A DNA stretch of 64,000 nt from JACCTU01 sp963798985 (GCA_963798985.1 CAWCVL010000009.1:62001-126000), one strand, 5' to 3'; shown: positions 1-8,934, counted from the first letter of the stretch. Notes: a model not told the origin generated them from the sequence alone. Numbers and translations are program-made.

Positions 1-233
1 GTGACGCACGCGACGACCTTGCCGGTGCCGAGCTCCTCGGCAAGCAGGATGGCGGGCTCCTCCCAACCCTCGGGCACGGCGACGACGATCGCGTCGATCC
101 ACTCGCACGCCTCGAGCCGCTCGAGCGGCTCGGCGAGCAGCGGACGGTCGCGCAGGTTCGCGAACGCCTTCGGCCGGTCCAGCCCGAGCCGCTCGCCGCT
201 TCCTGCAGCGGCGAGCACGGCCCAGACAGACAT
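1..233 (-). CDS. ispD: IspD, 2-C-methyl-D-erythritol 4-phosphate cytidylyltransferase (N-terminal part)
   Basis: Only the first 77 codons lie in the window; the gene runs off the left edge. IspD makes CDP-methylerythritol in the MEP isoprenoid pathway. Reading the minus strand from an ATG at 231-233 gives an N-terminus with the nucleotidyltransferase signature LAAAGSGERLG followed by PKAF, which binds the CTP phosphates. The gene starts 7 bases beyond the carD stop, so carD and ispD are probably cotranscribed, an arrangement common in Actinobacteria. The family identification rests on the N-terminal motif only, but that motif is distinctive. Confidence 0.85.
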   Translation of the reverse strand, partial: MSVWAVLAAAGSGERLGLDRPKAFANLRDRPLLAEPLERLEACEWIDAIVVAVPEGWEEPAILLAEELGTGKVVACV

Positions 234-239
234 GCAGGA

Positions 240-779
240 CTAGCTAGCGGCGGTGGCGGTCTTGGCGCGGGTGGTGCGCTTCTTGCCGCCGTTGGCGCCG
301 ACGTTGGACAGGACGTCCTCGAGCCACTCGGCGGCCTCTTCGGCGTCCATGCCCTTCGCGTACATCAGCTCGGAGGCGAGGATCTTCTTCGCCTTCACGA
401 ACATCTGCTTCTCGCCGGTCGACAGACCCTTCTCGTGATCCCGGAGCGAGAGGTTCCGAACGACCTCTGCAAGCTCCAGCACGTCGCCGGTCTTCATCTT
501 GTCGCGGTTGTGCTTGAAGCGACGATTCCAGTTCTTCGGCATCTGCGTGCCGCCGCCCCTGAGCGCCTTCACCACGACCTCGACCATCTTCTCGTCGATC
601 ACGGGCCGAAGGCCTACGGCCTCGGCGTTCTCGGCGGGAACCTGAACGGTCATGTCGTTGTGGAGGATCCGGATCGTCAGGTAGTCGCGCTTCTGACCCA
701 GCACCTCGCGTGATTCCTTCTTGACAACTGTTCCCGCCCCGTGATGGGGGTAGACCACCTTCGCGCCGACCTTGAACAA
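240..779 (-). CDS. carD: CarD-family RNA polymerase-binding transcription factor
   Basis: CarD binds the RNA polymerase beta subunit and stabilises the open promoter complex, mainly at housekeeping and rRNA promoters. The protein (179 residues) begins FKVGAKVVYPHHGAG, the RNAP-interaction domain shared with Mfd/TRCF, and continues into a helical C-terminal DNA-binding domain with the basic W-N-R-R-F/K-H-N segment, then a basic Ala/Thr-rich tail. An upstream ATG in frame (809) is possible, but I chose the TTG at 777-779 because GGGAGGA lies 6 bases before it and because mycobacterial CarD starts at the same place (xFKVGD). It is followed directly by ispD. Confidence 0.93.
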   Translation of the reverse strand: MFKVGAKVVYPHHGAGTVVKKESREVLGQKRDYLTIRILHNDMTVQVPAENAEAVGLRPVIDEKMVEVVVKALRGGGTQMPKNWNRRFKHNRDKMKTGDVLELAEVVRNLSLRDHEKGLSTGEKQMFVKAKKILASELMYAKGMDAEEAAEWLEDVLSNVGANGGKKRTTRAKTATAAS

Positions 780-819
780 GCCGCGTCCTCCCGTTCTGGA
801 ATGCCTCATCCGCCAAGAA

Positions 820-843
820 GCCGGCGCTTCGTGCTGCGCCGGC
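820..843 (-). promoter_or_regulatory. 5'-leader hairpin of carD
   Basis: A perfect 8-bp inverted repeat (GCCGGCGC / GCGCCGGC) with an 8-base loop lies between the proposed carD start site of transcription and its ribosome binding site. On the carD strand the 3' arm is followed by TTCTTGG, which is too weak for a normal intrinsic terminator but could act as a stabilising or attenuating 5' structure. Function is inferred. Confidence 0.45.
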
Positions 844-855
844 GACAGTTACAGA

Positions 856-884
856 ATCGTAGCATTTCCAGGGGTTTTCGGCAA
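856..884 (-). promoter_or_regulatory. Probable carD promoter (sigma-70 type, extended -10)
   Basis: On the minus strand TTGCCG (879-884) is followed after 17 bases by TACGAT (856-861) with TGC directly before it, a good -35/extended -10 pair. Transcription would start near 849, just before the leader hairpin. The -35 box lies inside a 24-bp palindrome at 869-892 (10-bp arms, CAGGGGTTTT and AAAACCCCTG around CGGC), which also lies 19 bases beyond the disA stop. The palindrome could be an operator, or a disA 3' end structure, though it lacks a T-run on the disA strand. Confidence 0.55.
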
Positions 885-910
885 AACCCCTGCTCGTTGC
901 GAACTTCGGT

Positions 911-2062
911 CTAGAGCTGAAGGTATCTGTCGACCAAATTGTGCTCCTGGAGACGCCGGAGGCCCTCCCGGATGTCCCTGGCCCGAACGGCCCCCACCCC
1001 GTCCACCGCTTCCAGGTCCCGCTGGGATGCCCTGACGATCGCCTCGAGGTTCGCCATTTGCTCGACCACGTGCCGGATCACGCTGTCCGGGAGGCGCGGA
1101 ATGTGCGAGAGGACGCGGTAGCCACGGGGCTGCACCGAGTGGTCGAGCGGGTTCGTCGTCGCGGGGTAGCCGAGGACTGCGAGGAGCTCGAACTCGAGCA
1201 GTTCCTTGTAGGCCAGCTCGGTGAGCGCCTGGAGGCCCCCGCGCGTGGAGTCGACCCCGCCCTGCCCGTGGTAGTCGTAGACGACGGCGGCCTTCTCGCG
1301 CGGGACCTCGCCCACGAGCTCCTCGAGCTGCATCCGGATCATCCGCCCCTCGCTGCCGAGCTCCACGCAGGCCCGCTCGATCTCCTCGGCCATCCGCGTG
1401 GTCAACTCGGCGCGCTGGAGGACGACGAGCACGTCGTCGAGCACGACGGCGTTCTGGAACTCGAGCGCCGTCAGGCGCGTCAGCACGTGATCGAGGCGCT
1501 GCCGGTACGTCTCGAGCGTCGCCAGCGCCTGGTTCGTCTTGGCGAGCACGTCGGCGACCACCTCGAGCTGGTACCGGCGCCTGCCGAGGAACACCGTCAC
1601 GGTCTCGCGCTGCTGCGAGATCGAGATCACGAGCGCCTCGGTCTGCTTGGCGACGCGCTCGGCCGTGCGGTGCCGGGTTCCCGTCTCCGACGAGGCGATC
1701 GTCGGGTCGGGCATCAGTTGGACGTTCGCGTAGGCGAGCCGGCCGATGTCGGCGCTGACGATGATCGCTCCGTCCATCTTCGAGACCTCGTACAGCAGCT
1801 GCGGCGTGAACGGCAGGTCGAGCTTCATCCCGCCGGAGTAAAGGAACGACAGCTCGTCGGGATCGCCGATCACGATCAGCGCGCCCTCCTTCGAGCGGAT
1901 GATGTCGTCGATGCCGCCGCGCAGCTCGGTGCCCGGCGCGACCTGGGCGATCGCGGCGAGGAGGATCGGGTCACGGCGCTGGTCGACCTCGGCGCGGGTG
2001 CGGGGCACGCCGACTTCGGGCGCCCAGCCTGCGCGTTCAGTCGTCTTGCGCTCTGCGCTCAT
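911..2062 (-). CDS. disA: DisA, diadenylate cyclase and DNA integrity scanning protein
   Basis: Makes cyclic di-AMP from two ATP and surveys DNA for branched structures. The 383-residue protein has the DAC domain at about residues 30-165 with the two hallmark motifs KMDGAI (DGA) and GTRHRTAER (RHR), a helical linker, and a C-terminal helix-hairpin-helix segment (VDGVGAVRARDIREGL). Length matches the family. A TTG codon directly precedes the ATG; I chose the ATG (2060-2062). It overlaps the end of radA by 26 bases, so the two are translationally coupled, matching the conserved radA-disA pairing in Firmicutes and Actinobacteria, where RadA modulates DisA. Confidence 0.96.
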   Translation of the reverse strand: MSAERKTTERAGWAPEVGVPRTRAEVDQRRDPILLAAIAQVAPGTELRGGIDDIIRSKEGALIVIGDPDELSFLYSGGMKLDLPFTPQLLYEVSKMDGAIIVSADIGRLAYANVQLMPDPTIASSETGTRHRTAERVAKQTEALVISISQQRETVTVFLGRRRYQLEVVADVLAKTNQALATLETYRQRLDHVLTRLTALEFQNAVVLDDVLVVLQRAELTTRMAEEIERACVELGSEGRMIRMQLEELVGEVPREKAAVVYDYHGQGGVDSTRGGLQALTELAYKELLEFELLAVLGYPATTNPLDHSVQPRGYRVLSHIPRLPDSVIRHVVEQMANLEAIVRASQRDLEAVDGVGAVRARDIREGLRRLQEHNLVDRYLQL

Positions 2063-3386
2063 CAAGCCCTGCTCTCGTCGCTTCCCGCAACGTCTCTACG
2101 GTGAGCAAGGCTAGCGTCCCGCGCTCGGTGGTGCCGCTCGGCACGAGAGCGGTCTTCAATCCGAGCTTCGTGCATTCCTCCAGGCGCCGCTCGGCCTGGG
2201 CGGCCGGACGGAGCCGCCCGGTCAGCCCGATCTCGCCGAACGTGGCGAGCCCTTCGTGCACCGGCTGGCTCTTCGCCGCTGATGCGATCGCGAGCGCGAT
2301 CGGCAGATCCGCGCCCGGCTCGTCGACGCGCACGCCGCCGGCGACGTTCACGAAGACGTCCGCCTGACCGAGCGCGAGCCCGGCGTGGCGAGAGAGCACC
2401 GCGACGATCATGGCGAGCCGCTTCGGGTCGACGCCGGTGCCCACGCGGCGCGGCATCGCGAGGTCGGTGGGCGAGACGAGCGCCTGCACCTCGAGCAGGA
2501 TCGGCCGCGTGCCTTCCAGCGCGCAGGCGACGGCGCTGCCCGGCTCGCCGGCGACGGTGCGCCCGAAGAGCTCCGACGGATCGGGAACACCGACGAGGCC
2601 GGCGCCGGTCATCTCGAAGACGCCGAGCTCGTTCGTCGAGCCGAAGCGGTTCTTGGTCGCACGCAGCACGCGGTGCGCGTGGTACCGGTCGCCCTCGAAC
2701 TGGAGCACGCAGTCGACGAGATGCTCGAGCACGCGCGGGCCCGCGACGGCGCCGTCCTTCGTCACGTGGCCGACGAGGATCGTCGCGACGCCCGACTCCT
2801 TGGCGACGCGGAGCAGTCGCGAGGCCGCCTCCCGCACCTGCGCGACCGAGCCGGGCGCGGACCCGAGCTCCGACGAGTAGAGCGTCTGCACGGAATCGAT
2901 CACGCAGACGTCGGGCCGCTCGCGCTCGAGCGTCGCGCACACGGTCTCGAGCTCGGTTTCCGCGAGGATCTCGACCTGCTCCGCACCGCCGAGCCGCTGC
3001 GCGCGGAGCTTCACCTGCGCGGTGGACTCCTCGCCGGTGACGAGCAGCGCGCGCCGGTCGACCGAGATCGCGCTCAGCGCGGAGAGCAGCAGCGTGGACT
3101 TGCCGACCCCGGGCTCGCCGCCGACCAGGACGAGCGAGGCGGGGACGAGCCCGCCGCCGAGCACGCGGTCGAGCTCGGGCACGCCGGTGCTGATGCGCTC
3201 TGCCTCCTGGACGTCGACGTCGACGAGCCGCAGGAGCGGTTTCGCACGTGCCGCCGCGGCTCGCACCTCGGGCGGCGCCTCCTCGACCAGGCTTCCGAAC
3301 GTGCCGCAGCCGGGGCACTTGCCGAACCAGCGCCCGGCCGAATAGCCGCACTCCGAGCACGCGTAGACCGTCGCCGCCTTCGCCAC
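2037..3386 (-). CDS. radA: RadA, recombination branch-migration ATPase
   Basis: RadA is a RecA-like hexameric helicase that promotes branch migration during homologous recombination. Visible in order: an N-terminal zinc finger (CSEC...CPGC), a RecA core with Walker A GGEPGVGKST, the RadA-specific KNRFG motif, and a C-terminal Lon-protease-like domain used for hexamer assembly. An upstream GTG (3417-3419) is in frame, but the GTG at 3384-3386 gives the canonical start VAK-x-x-x-x-Y-x-C, so I used it (449 residues). The disA start lies inside its 3' end. Confidence 0.95.
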   Translation of the reverse strand: MAKAATVYACSECGYSAGRWFGKCPGCGTFGSLVEEAPPEVRAAAARAKPLLRLVDVDVQEAERISTGVPELDRVLGGGLVPASLVLVGGEPGVGKSTLLLSALSAISVDRRALLVTGEESTAQVKLRAQRLGGAEQVEILAETELETVCATLERERPDVCVIDSVQTLYSSELGSAPGSVAQVREAASRLLRVAKESGVATILVGHVTKDGAVAGPRVLEHLVDCVLQFEGDRYHAHRVLRATKNRFGSTNELGVFEMTGAGLVGVPDPSELFGRTVAGEPGSAVACALEGTRPILLEVQALVSPTDLAMPRRVGTGVDPKRLAMIVAVLSRHAGLALGQADVFVNVAGGVRVDEPGADLPIALAIASAAKSQPVHEGLATFGEIGLTGRLRPAAQAERRLEECTKLGLKTALVPSGTTERGTLALLTVETLREATRAGLDERRAQDD

Positions 3387-3423
3387 TCGCCCACCGTAAC
3401 CGCCGCGCAGGACGGTCACGGTG

Positions 3424-4332
3424 TCAGCTCTGTGCCGGTTCGAGCACAGGCGTCCGCTGTGTCACCGACGCCACGATCAGGCCGGCGAGGATGCAGGCCG
3501 CCCCCAGGAGCTGCGCGTGCGACGGCGTCTCATCGAGGAGCAGCGCCGCAAAGAGGACCGCGCAGAGCGGCTGGAAGGTCAGCATCACCGAGCTCAGCGC
3601 CGCGGGCAGGCGCGGGAGCGAGATCGTGATCAGCAGCCAGCCGAAGACCTGCGAGCTGAGCGCGAGCACGATCAGCCAACCGGTCGCATCGAGCGACGGC
3701 GTCAGGTCGAGGTCGCCGGTGATCGCGCCGTAGACGCCGCAGCCGATCGCCGACGCCAGCGTGGCGTCGAAGAGCGGACCGGCCGGCCTGCGCAGGTCAC
3801 CGCCTGCCTCGCGCAGCGCGAGCAGGAACCCCGAGTAGGCGACGCCGGTCAGCACCCCGAAGACCGCGCCGAGCGCGGGGTTCGCGCCGTACGCGCCTGT
3901 CTCGAAGATGCCCGAGATCAGGATCACCCCCACGCCGACGATCGGGATCGACGCGAGCGCGGCACGCGGCGGCCGCTCTCCGAGCACGGCCCAGGCGAGC
4001 ACCGCGACCAGCACGACCTGCGTGTTCCCGAGCACGGTCGCCAGGCCGGCCCCGACCTGCTCGATCGCGTGGTGCCAGAGGATCAGGTCGGCCGCGAAGA
4101 ACACCCCCGCCCCCCACGCGATCAACCGCGCCCGGCGTGGGCGCGGGCCGAAGCGCCGGTCCTCCAGCCAAGCGATGAGCCAGAGCGGCGGCAGCGCCCA
4201 GAAACAGCGGAAGAACGCGCCGGTGCTCGGGGAGACCTCGGAGTACCGGTAGAGGATCGCCGAGAACGAGATCGCGAGCGCTCCCGCGAGCACGAGCGGG
4301 ATCGGTCGCCGGCCGAGCGCCGTCGCGGGCAC
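3424..4332 (-). CDS. EamA/DMT-superfamily membrane transporter
   Basis: A 302-residue hydrophobic protein with about ten predicted transmembrane segments arranged as two repeated EamA halves; exporters of metabolites or amino acids are typical of the drug/metabolite transporter superfamily. The N-terminal half contains the common S-x-x-x-R-Y-S and FFRCFWALPP elements. The substrate cannot be read from sequence. The start is a GTG with no clear ribosome binding site. It sits between clpC and radA, a position not occupied in the Bacillus ctsR-clpC-radA arrangement, and is preceded by a terminator-like hairpin 29 bases upstream of its start (4373-4403). Confidence 0.85.
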   Translation of the reverse strand: MPATALGRRPIPLVLAGALAISFSAILYRYSEVSPSTGAFFRCFWALPPLWLIAWLEDRRFGPRPRRARLIAWGAGVFFAADLILWHHAIEQVGAGLATVLGNTQVVLVAVLAWAVLGERPPRAALASIPIVGVGVILISGIFETGAYGANPALGAVFGVLTGVAYSGFLLALREAGGDLRRPAGPLFDATLASAIGCGVYGAITGDLDLTPSLDATGWLIVLALSSQVFGWLLITISLPRLPAALSSVMLTFQPLCAVLFAALLLDETPSHAQLLGAACILAGLIVASVTQRTPVLEPAQS

Positions 4333-4372
4333 CCCCGGGTTCTACCGGGAAGCTTCTCGCTGCGAGTCCGGA

Positions 4373-4403
4373 AACGAAAAAGCGGGCCGCCACATCGCCC
4401 GCT
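4373..4403 (-). terminator. Intrinsic terminator between clpC and the EamA gene
   Basis: On the minus strand AGCGGGC, a 9-base loop and GCCCGCT form a 7-bp GC stem (4381-4403) directly followed by TTTTTCGTTT. This is a textbook rho-independent terminator. It lies about 260 bases after the clpC stop and just before the EamA start, so it either ends the clpC transcript or attenuates read-through into the EamA gene. Confidence 0.75.
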
Positions 4404-4663
4404 CTCTCGCTTCGTCGGGGGCGCCCGCCGCATCGGCGCCCCGTTGTTCAGTCTGGAAGGAGTCTCCCACGGCGGGCTCGGTTGATTCCTCCCCCTTTCG
4501 CTGATTCACTCGTTCGGTTCACTTTCTCACCCACATGGGGTAGGCGCGACGCGAAAACCTGTCGCACAGTGAGGCCAGCGAGAGTAGAGGGGGGCCGCAG
4601 CCCACTCTCTCGCGGCAGACGGCGGCTCGGGACTACCCGGGTCGCCGTCGATGTTTCCGGGGC
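4404..4663. other. Long non-coding gap between clpC and the EamA gene with several hairpins
   Basis: No credible gene is seen here. Two further stem-loops are present: GGGGCGCC/GGCGCCCC at 4418-4442 (8-bp perfect stem, 9-base loop) and GCGAGAG/CTCTCGC at 4578-4613 extended by G/C-rich pairing. Together with the terminator at 4373-4403 this forms a string of structures on the minus-strand transcript between clpC and the EamA gene. I compared it by eye with c-di-AMP, glycine, guanidine and manganese riboswitch consensus pieces and found no convincing match. Confidence 0.5.
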
Positions 4664-7177
4664 CTAGTCTTCCGAGCTGTGCTCGGGCTCTGCGGGAGCC
4701 TCGGGCGGCACGGTGACCGCTTCGACCGACATCGACCCGGGGATGATCGTGATGTCGACCTCCTCCGTGTCGCCCTTGCGCGCGACGAGGATCGTCGACC
4801 CGGCCTCGAGCGAACGGCCGAGCACGAAGTCGGCGAGCGGGTCCTCGATGTGGCGCTGGATCGCGCGACGCAGCGGGCGGGCGCCCATCGCCGGGTCGTA
4901 GCCCTTGTCGACGAGCAACTCCCTCGCCTCGTCGGTGAGCTCGATCGTCACCTCGTGCAGCGCCATCTGCTCGCGCAGCCGGCGCAGCATCAGTTCGACG
5001 ATCACGAGGATCTCGTCCTTGGTCAGCTTGTGGAAGACGATCACCTCGTCGATTCGGTTCAGGAGCTCCGGGCGGAAGACTTTCTTCAGCTCGCCCATGA
5101 TCCGTGACTTCATCTCGTCGTAGGAGAGGCCGACCTCGTCGCCGATCGAGAAGCCGAGCGTCTGGTTCTTCGAGATCGTGGCCGCGCCGATGTTCGACGT
5201 CATGATCACGATCGTGTTGCGGAAGTCGACCTTGCGGCCCTGCGAGTCCGTGAGCTTCCCGTCCTCGAGGATCTGCAGGAGGATGTTGAACACGTCCGGG
5301 TGCGCCTTCTCGACCTCGTCGAGCACGACGACCGAGTACGGCTTCCGGCGCACGGCCTCGGTGAGCTGGCCGCCCTCGTCGTAGCCGATGTAGCCGGGCG
5401 GCGAGCCGACGAGCCGCGACACGGAGTGCTTCTCCATGTACTCCGACATGTCGAGCTTGATCATCGCGTCCTCGTCGCCGAAGAGGAACTCCGCGAGCGT
5501 GCGCGCGAGCTCCGTCTTCCCGACGCCGGACGGCCCGAGGAAGATGAAGGAGCCGGTCGGCCGCTTCGGGTCCTTGATCCCGGCGCGCGCGCGACGGATC
5601 GCCTTGGAGACGGAGACGATCGCCTCCTGCTGGCCGACGAGGCGCTTGTGCAGCTCCTCCTCCATCCGCACCAGTCGCGCCGACTCTGCCTCGGTCAGCT
5701 TGAAGACGGGGATGCCCGTCCACATCGAGACGATGTCGGCGATCTCCTCCTCGCCGATCTCCGGCTGCTCCTCGGCCTCGGCCGACGAGCGCCACTGATC
5801 CTCGAGCTCGCGCTTCTTCTGCGTCAGCTTGCGCTCCTTGTCGCGCAGCGACGCGGCCTTCTCGAACTCCTGGTTCTCGATCGAGTCTTCCTTGTCCTTG
5901 CGGACCTTCTCGATCTCCTCCTCGAGCTCGCGATAGCGCGGCGGGGCGCTCATCGTCTTGATGCGCATGCGGGACGCGGCTTCGTCGATGAGGTCGATCG
6001 CCTTGTCGGGCAGGTGCCGGTCCTGGATGTAGCGGTCTGCGAGGACGGCTGCTGCTTCGAGCGCCTCGTCGGTGATCTTCACGCGGTGGTGCGCCTCGTA
6101 ACGGTCGCGTAGGCCGCGCAGGATCTGCACGCTGTCGTCGGTCGACGGCTCGTCGACGCGGATCTGCTGGAAGCGGCGCTCGAGCGCGGCGTCGCGCTCC
6201 AGGTACTTGCGGTACTCGTCGAGCGTCGTCGCGCCGATCGTCTGCAACTCGCCGCGAGCGAGCGCGGGCTTCAAGATCGACGCTGCGTCGATCGCGCCCT
6301 CGGCCGCGCCGGCGCCGACGAGATTGTGCAGCTCGTCGATGAACAGGATGATGTCGCCGCGCTGGGTGATCTCCTTCATCACCTTCTTCAGGCGCTCCTC
6401 GAACTCGCCGCGGTACTTCGACCCGGCGACGAGCGCGGCAAGGTCGAGCGTGTAGATCTGCTTGCCCTTGAGCAGCTCCGGCACCTGGCCGCCCGAGATG
6501 CGTGCCGCGAGACCCTCGACGACGGCGGTCTTGCCGACGCCGGGCTCGCCGATCAGCACTGGGTTGTTCTTCGTGCGGCGCGACAGGATCTGCATCACGC
6601 GCTCGATCTCGGTCTGCCGGCCGACGACCGGGTCGAGCTTCCCCTCGGCCGCGAGCTTCGTCAGGTTGCGGCCGAACTGGTCGAGCAGCTTCGAGCTCTT
6701 CGACTTCTCGCCGGGCGCTCCGCCGCCGCCCTGCCGTCGGCCGGGCCCCGAGAGCATGCGGATGATCTCGTTGCGGATCTTCTCGGCGTCGGCGTCGAAG
6801 TCGAGCAGGATCCGCGCTGCGACGCCTTCGTTCTCGCGGACGAGGCCGAGCAGGATGTGCTCGGTGCCGATGTAGTTGTGTCCGAGCGAGAGCGCCTCGC
6901 GGAGCGCAAGCTCCAGGACTTTCTTCGCCCGCGGCGTGAACGGGATCTGCCCGGTCGTGACCTCGTCGCCCTGCCCGACGATCCGCGCCACCTGCGCCCG
7001 GACCTCCTCGACGGTGATGTCGAGCGACTCGAGCACACGCGCGGCGAGACCCTCCTCCTCACGAAGGAGCCCCAGCAGGATGTGCTCGGTCCCGATGTAG
7101 TTGTGCTTGAGGGCGCGCGCCTCGTCCTGGGCCAGTACGACCACCTGACGCGCCCGCTCGGTGAAACGCTCGAACAA
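4664..7177 (-). CDS. clpC: ClpC, AAA+ protein-unfolding ATPase of the Clp protease
   Basis: ClpC unfolds substrates and feeds them to ClpP; it is a general stress and quality-control protein. The 837-residue protein shows the full layout: two Clp N-repeats at the N-terminus (each with YIGTEHILLGL), the first AAA+ module with Walker A GEPGVGKT, a UVR/middle domain (around EFEKAASLRDKERKL), the second AAA+ module with Walker A GPSGVGKT, and a ClpB-D2-small C-terminal domain. The start codon is TTG. ClpP-binding loop and acidic tail (EPEHSSED) are intact. No CtsR or McsA/B gene lies beside it, unlike Bacillus. Confidence 0.97.
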   Translation of the reverse strand: MFERFTERARQVVVLAQDEARALKHNYIGTEHILLGLLREEEGLAARVLESLDITVEEVRAQVARIVGQGDEVTTGQIPFTPRAKKVLELALREALSLGHNYIGTEHILLGLVRENEGVAARILLDFDADAEKIRNEIIRMLSGPGRRQGGGGAPGEKSKSSKLLDQFGRNLTKLAAEGKLDPVVGRQTEIERVMQILSRRTKNNPVLIGEPGVGKTAVVEGLAARISGGQVPELLKGKQIYTLDLAALVAGSKYRGEFEERLKKVMKEITQRGDIILFIDELHNLVGAGAAEGAIDAASILKPALARGELQTIGATTLDEYRKYLERDAALERRFQQIRVDEPSTDDSVQILRGLRDRYEAHHRVKITDEALEAAAVLADRYIQDRHLPDKAIDLIDEAASRMRIKTMSAPPRYRELEEEIEKVRKDKEDSIENQEFEKAASLRDKERKLTQKKRELEDQWRSSAEAEEQPEIGEEEIADIVSMWTGIPVFKLTEAESARLVRMEEELHKRLVGQQEAIVSVSKAIRRARAGIKDPKRPTGSFIFLGPSGVGKTELARTLAEFLFGDEDAMIKLDMSEYMEKHSVSRLVGSPPGYIGYDEGGQLTEAVRRKPYSVVVLDEVEKAHPDVFNILLQILEDGKLTDSQGRKVDFRNTIVIMTSNIGAATISKNQTLGFSIGDEVGLSYDEMKSRIMGELKKVFRPELLNRIDEVIVFHKLTKDEILVIVELMLRRLREQMALHEVTIELTDEARELLVDKGYDPAMGARPLRRAIQRHIEDPLADFVLGRSLEAGSTILVARKGDTEEVDITIIPGSMSVEAVTVPPEAPAEPEHSSED

Positions 7178-7375
7178 GGTCTCAAGATGGTAGCGGAGGG
7201 TACGGCGGCAGCCGAGGGCGCCCTGGAGGCGCCCTGACGGGGTCGGCCCTCGGTTTTCGAAGGGCGATCCGGAAATGGGAGCCGGACGGCGTCTGCGGCG
7301 ACGGGCTTCACCGTCGTGAAGGTCCTCTCCCCTCCCGTTGCCGCGGCGTCGCCTTCAGGCGCGGGATCTATCCGG

Positions 7376-8908
7376 CTATTCCACGGAGCGGTACGAGCTG
7401 AAGACCGCGACGAGCGTCATCAACACGATCTTGACGTCGAGCCAGAGCGACCAGTTCTGCACGTAGTAATTGTCGAGCTCGACGCGCTCGGAGATCGACG
7501 TTTTGCCGCGCAGCCCGTTGACCTGGGCCCAGCCGGTGATGCCGGCCCTGACCCGATGGCGGTCGTCGTAGCGGTTGATCGCGTCACCGAAGAGGCCGAC
7601 GAACTCGGGCCGCTCCGGGCGGGGACCGACGAGGCTCATTTCGTTTCTGAGCACGTTGATCAACTGAGGCAGCTCGTCCAGCGACGTTCGCCGGAGAAAG
7701 TCGCCGAGCCTGGTCCGCAGGTCCACGCCCTCGACACCGCCCGGCGCGGTGTCCGGCGAAAGCTCGAACCGGGTCGGACCGTCGGCAGCGCGCATCGAGC
7801 GGAACTTCAGCATGTCGAAGGTCCGTCCATCTCTTCCGATGCGCGTCTGCCGGAAGAAGATCGGCCGCCCGAGCGAGATCAGGACGCCTACGGCGACAGC
7901 CGCGAGAACAGGGGCCAAGCAGATCAGCCCCAGGGCGGCGATAACGCGGTCGAGAGCGTGCTTCACCGCGAATTCCGAACCCTTCGGATCCGTGATCCGG
8001 GCGCTGAGCAACGGCAGACCGACGACGTGGTCGACGTGGATCCGCTCCGTCATCCGATCGAAGAGCCGCGGGACGAACGCGATGCGGACACCGAGCTCCT
8101 CGCAGCTCCGGGCAAGCCGGAGAAGCACCTCGTGGGGGGCTTTCGAGAACGTGACGATGACCTGCTCGATGCCATGGTCTCGAACGACGCGCTCGAGATC
8201 CCAGCTGGCCCCGAGGACCGGCGGTGCGACGTCGTCGCTCCCAGCATCGATCGGGTCCTTGTCCAGGAACCCGACAGGCCGAAGTCCGAGTTCGGGGTGC
8301 GCGATGAGACGCTTCGCCGTCAGACGCCCGACGTGGCCGGCTCCCACGATCAATGTCGGCCTCAACGTCTCCCCGCGACGGCGCGCTGCCACCTCCGACC
8401 AGGAGAGCAGCGCACGGCCGCCGACCAGGAATACGGCGGCGAACGCCCAAAGGCGCACCGTTTCGTCTGCTGCAGCGAGGTCGGCTTCGACGAGGACGCG
8501 GACCGTGACGATCGACATCGCGGCGATCGACGTCGCGAACAAGATCGAACGAAGATCCTCGAGCGTTCGAAGCGAGAGGCGGGACGCGTACATCCGCCGC
8601 GTCCACAGAAGGGCAACGACGAGGAGGGGGAAGACCGCCATCCACAGACGCGGCATCGACGGTACGTCGGCACGCGCAGCCCCGAGCTCCGCGGTCGCCA
8701 CGGCACCGGCGAGCATGAGAGCGTCCACCGTGAGACAGGCGCGCAGCCACGGCAGTTCCCCGATCGGCCGCGCCGCAGGGGTCGGCCATGCGATGCCCGG
8801 AGTAACCGCCGCCGACGCCGCAGACTGATCCAGGGCGAGCGTATCGTCCCCCAGGATTGAGGTTCCACTTGGAGCGTCGGAAACGACGCCAGAGCGCAAC
8901 TCGACCAC
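7376..8908 (-). CDS. Exopolysaccharide polyprenyl glycosylphosphotransferase (initiating enzyme)
   Basis: Transfers the first sugar-1-phosphate to undecaprenyl phosphate, the committed step of exopolysaccharide repeat assembly. The 510 residues comprise a variable cytosolic N-terminus, four N-terminal membrane segments, a CoA-binding-like Rossmann region (LIVGAGHVGRLTAKRL), a fifth membrane segment, and the catalytic bacterial sugar transferase domain with DMLKFRSM, SLDELPQLINVL and SLVGPRPERPEFV. Length fits the WbaP/CpsE/WcaJ group. The start is a GTG; no strong ribosome binding site is visible, so the N-terminus is uncertain. The next gene upstream encodes a tiny LPFTG protein. Confidence 0.93.
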   Translation of the reverse strand: MVELRSGVVSDAPSGTSILGDDTLALDQSAASAAVTPGIAWPTPAARPIGELPWLRACLTVDALMLAGAVATAELGAARADVPSMPRLWMAVFPLLVVALLWTRRMYASRLSLRTLEDLRSILFATSIAAMSIVTVRVLVEADLAAADETVRLWAFAAVFLVGGRALLSWSEVAARRRGETLRPTLIVGAGHVGRLTAKRLIAHPELGLRPVGFLDKDPIDAGSDDVAPPVLGASWDLERVVRDHGIEQVIVTFSKAPHEVLLRLARSCEELGVRIAFVPRLFDRMTERIHVDHVVGLPLLSARITDPKGSEFAVKHALDRVIAALGLICLAPVLAAVAVGVLISLGRPIFFRQTRIGRDGRTFDMLKFRSMRAADGPTRFELSPDTAPGGVEGVDLRTRLGDFLRRTSLDELPQLINVLRNEMSLVGPRPERPEFVGLFGDAINRYDDRHRVRAGITGWAQVNGLRGKTSISERVELDNYYVQNWSLWLDVKIVLMTLVAVFSSYRSVE

Positions 8909-8934
8909 CGCAGGTCGGGGTACTAGTCCGGGGC

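Noticed and set aside
869..892. Classical rho-independent terminator for disA
   Set aside because: The palindrome has a good stem, but no T-run follows on the disA strand and it overlaps the carD -35 box, so an operator or simple 3' structure is preferred.
4404..4663. A c-di-AMP, glycine or other known riboswitch upstream of the EamA gene
   Set aside because: Short pieces such as GTGAATC look suggestive, but the ordered consensus elements and pairing of the known classes could not be found.
7209..7254. Intrinsic terminator upstream of clpC
   Set aside because: CCGAGGGC and GCCCTCGG pair and TTTT follows, but only on the plus strand, where no gene is being transcribed into it.
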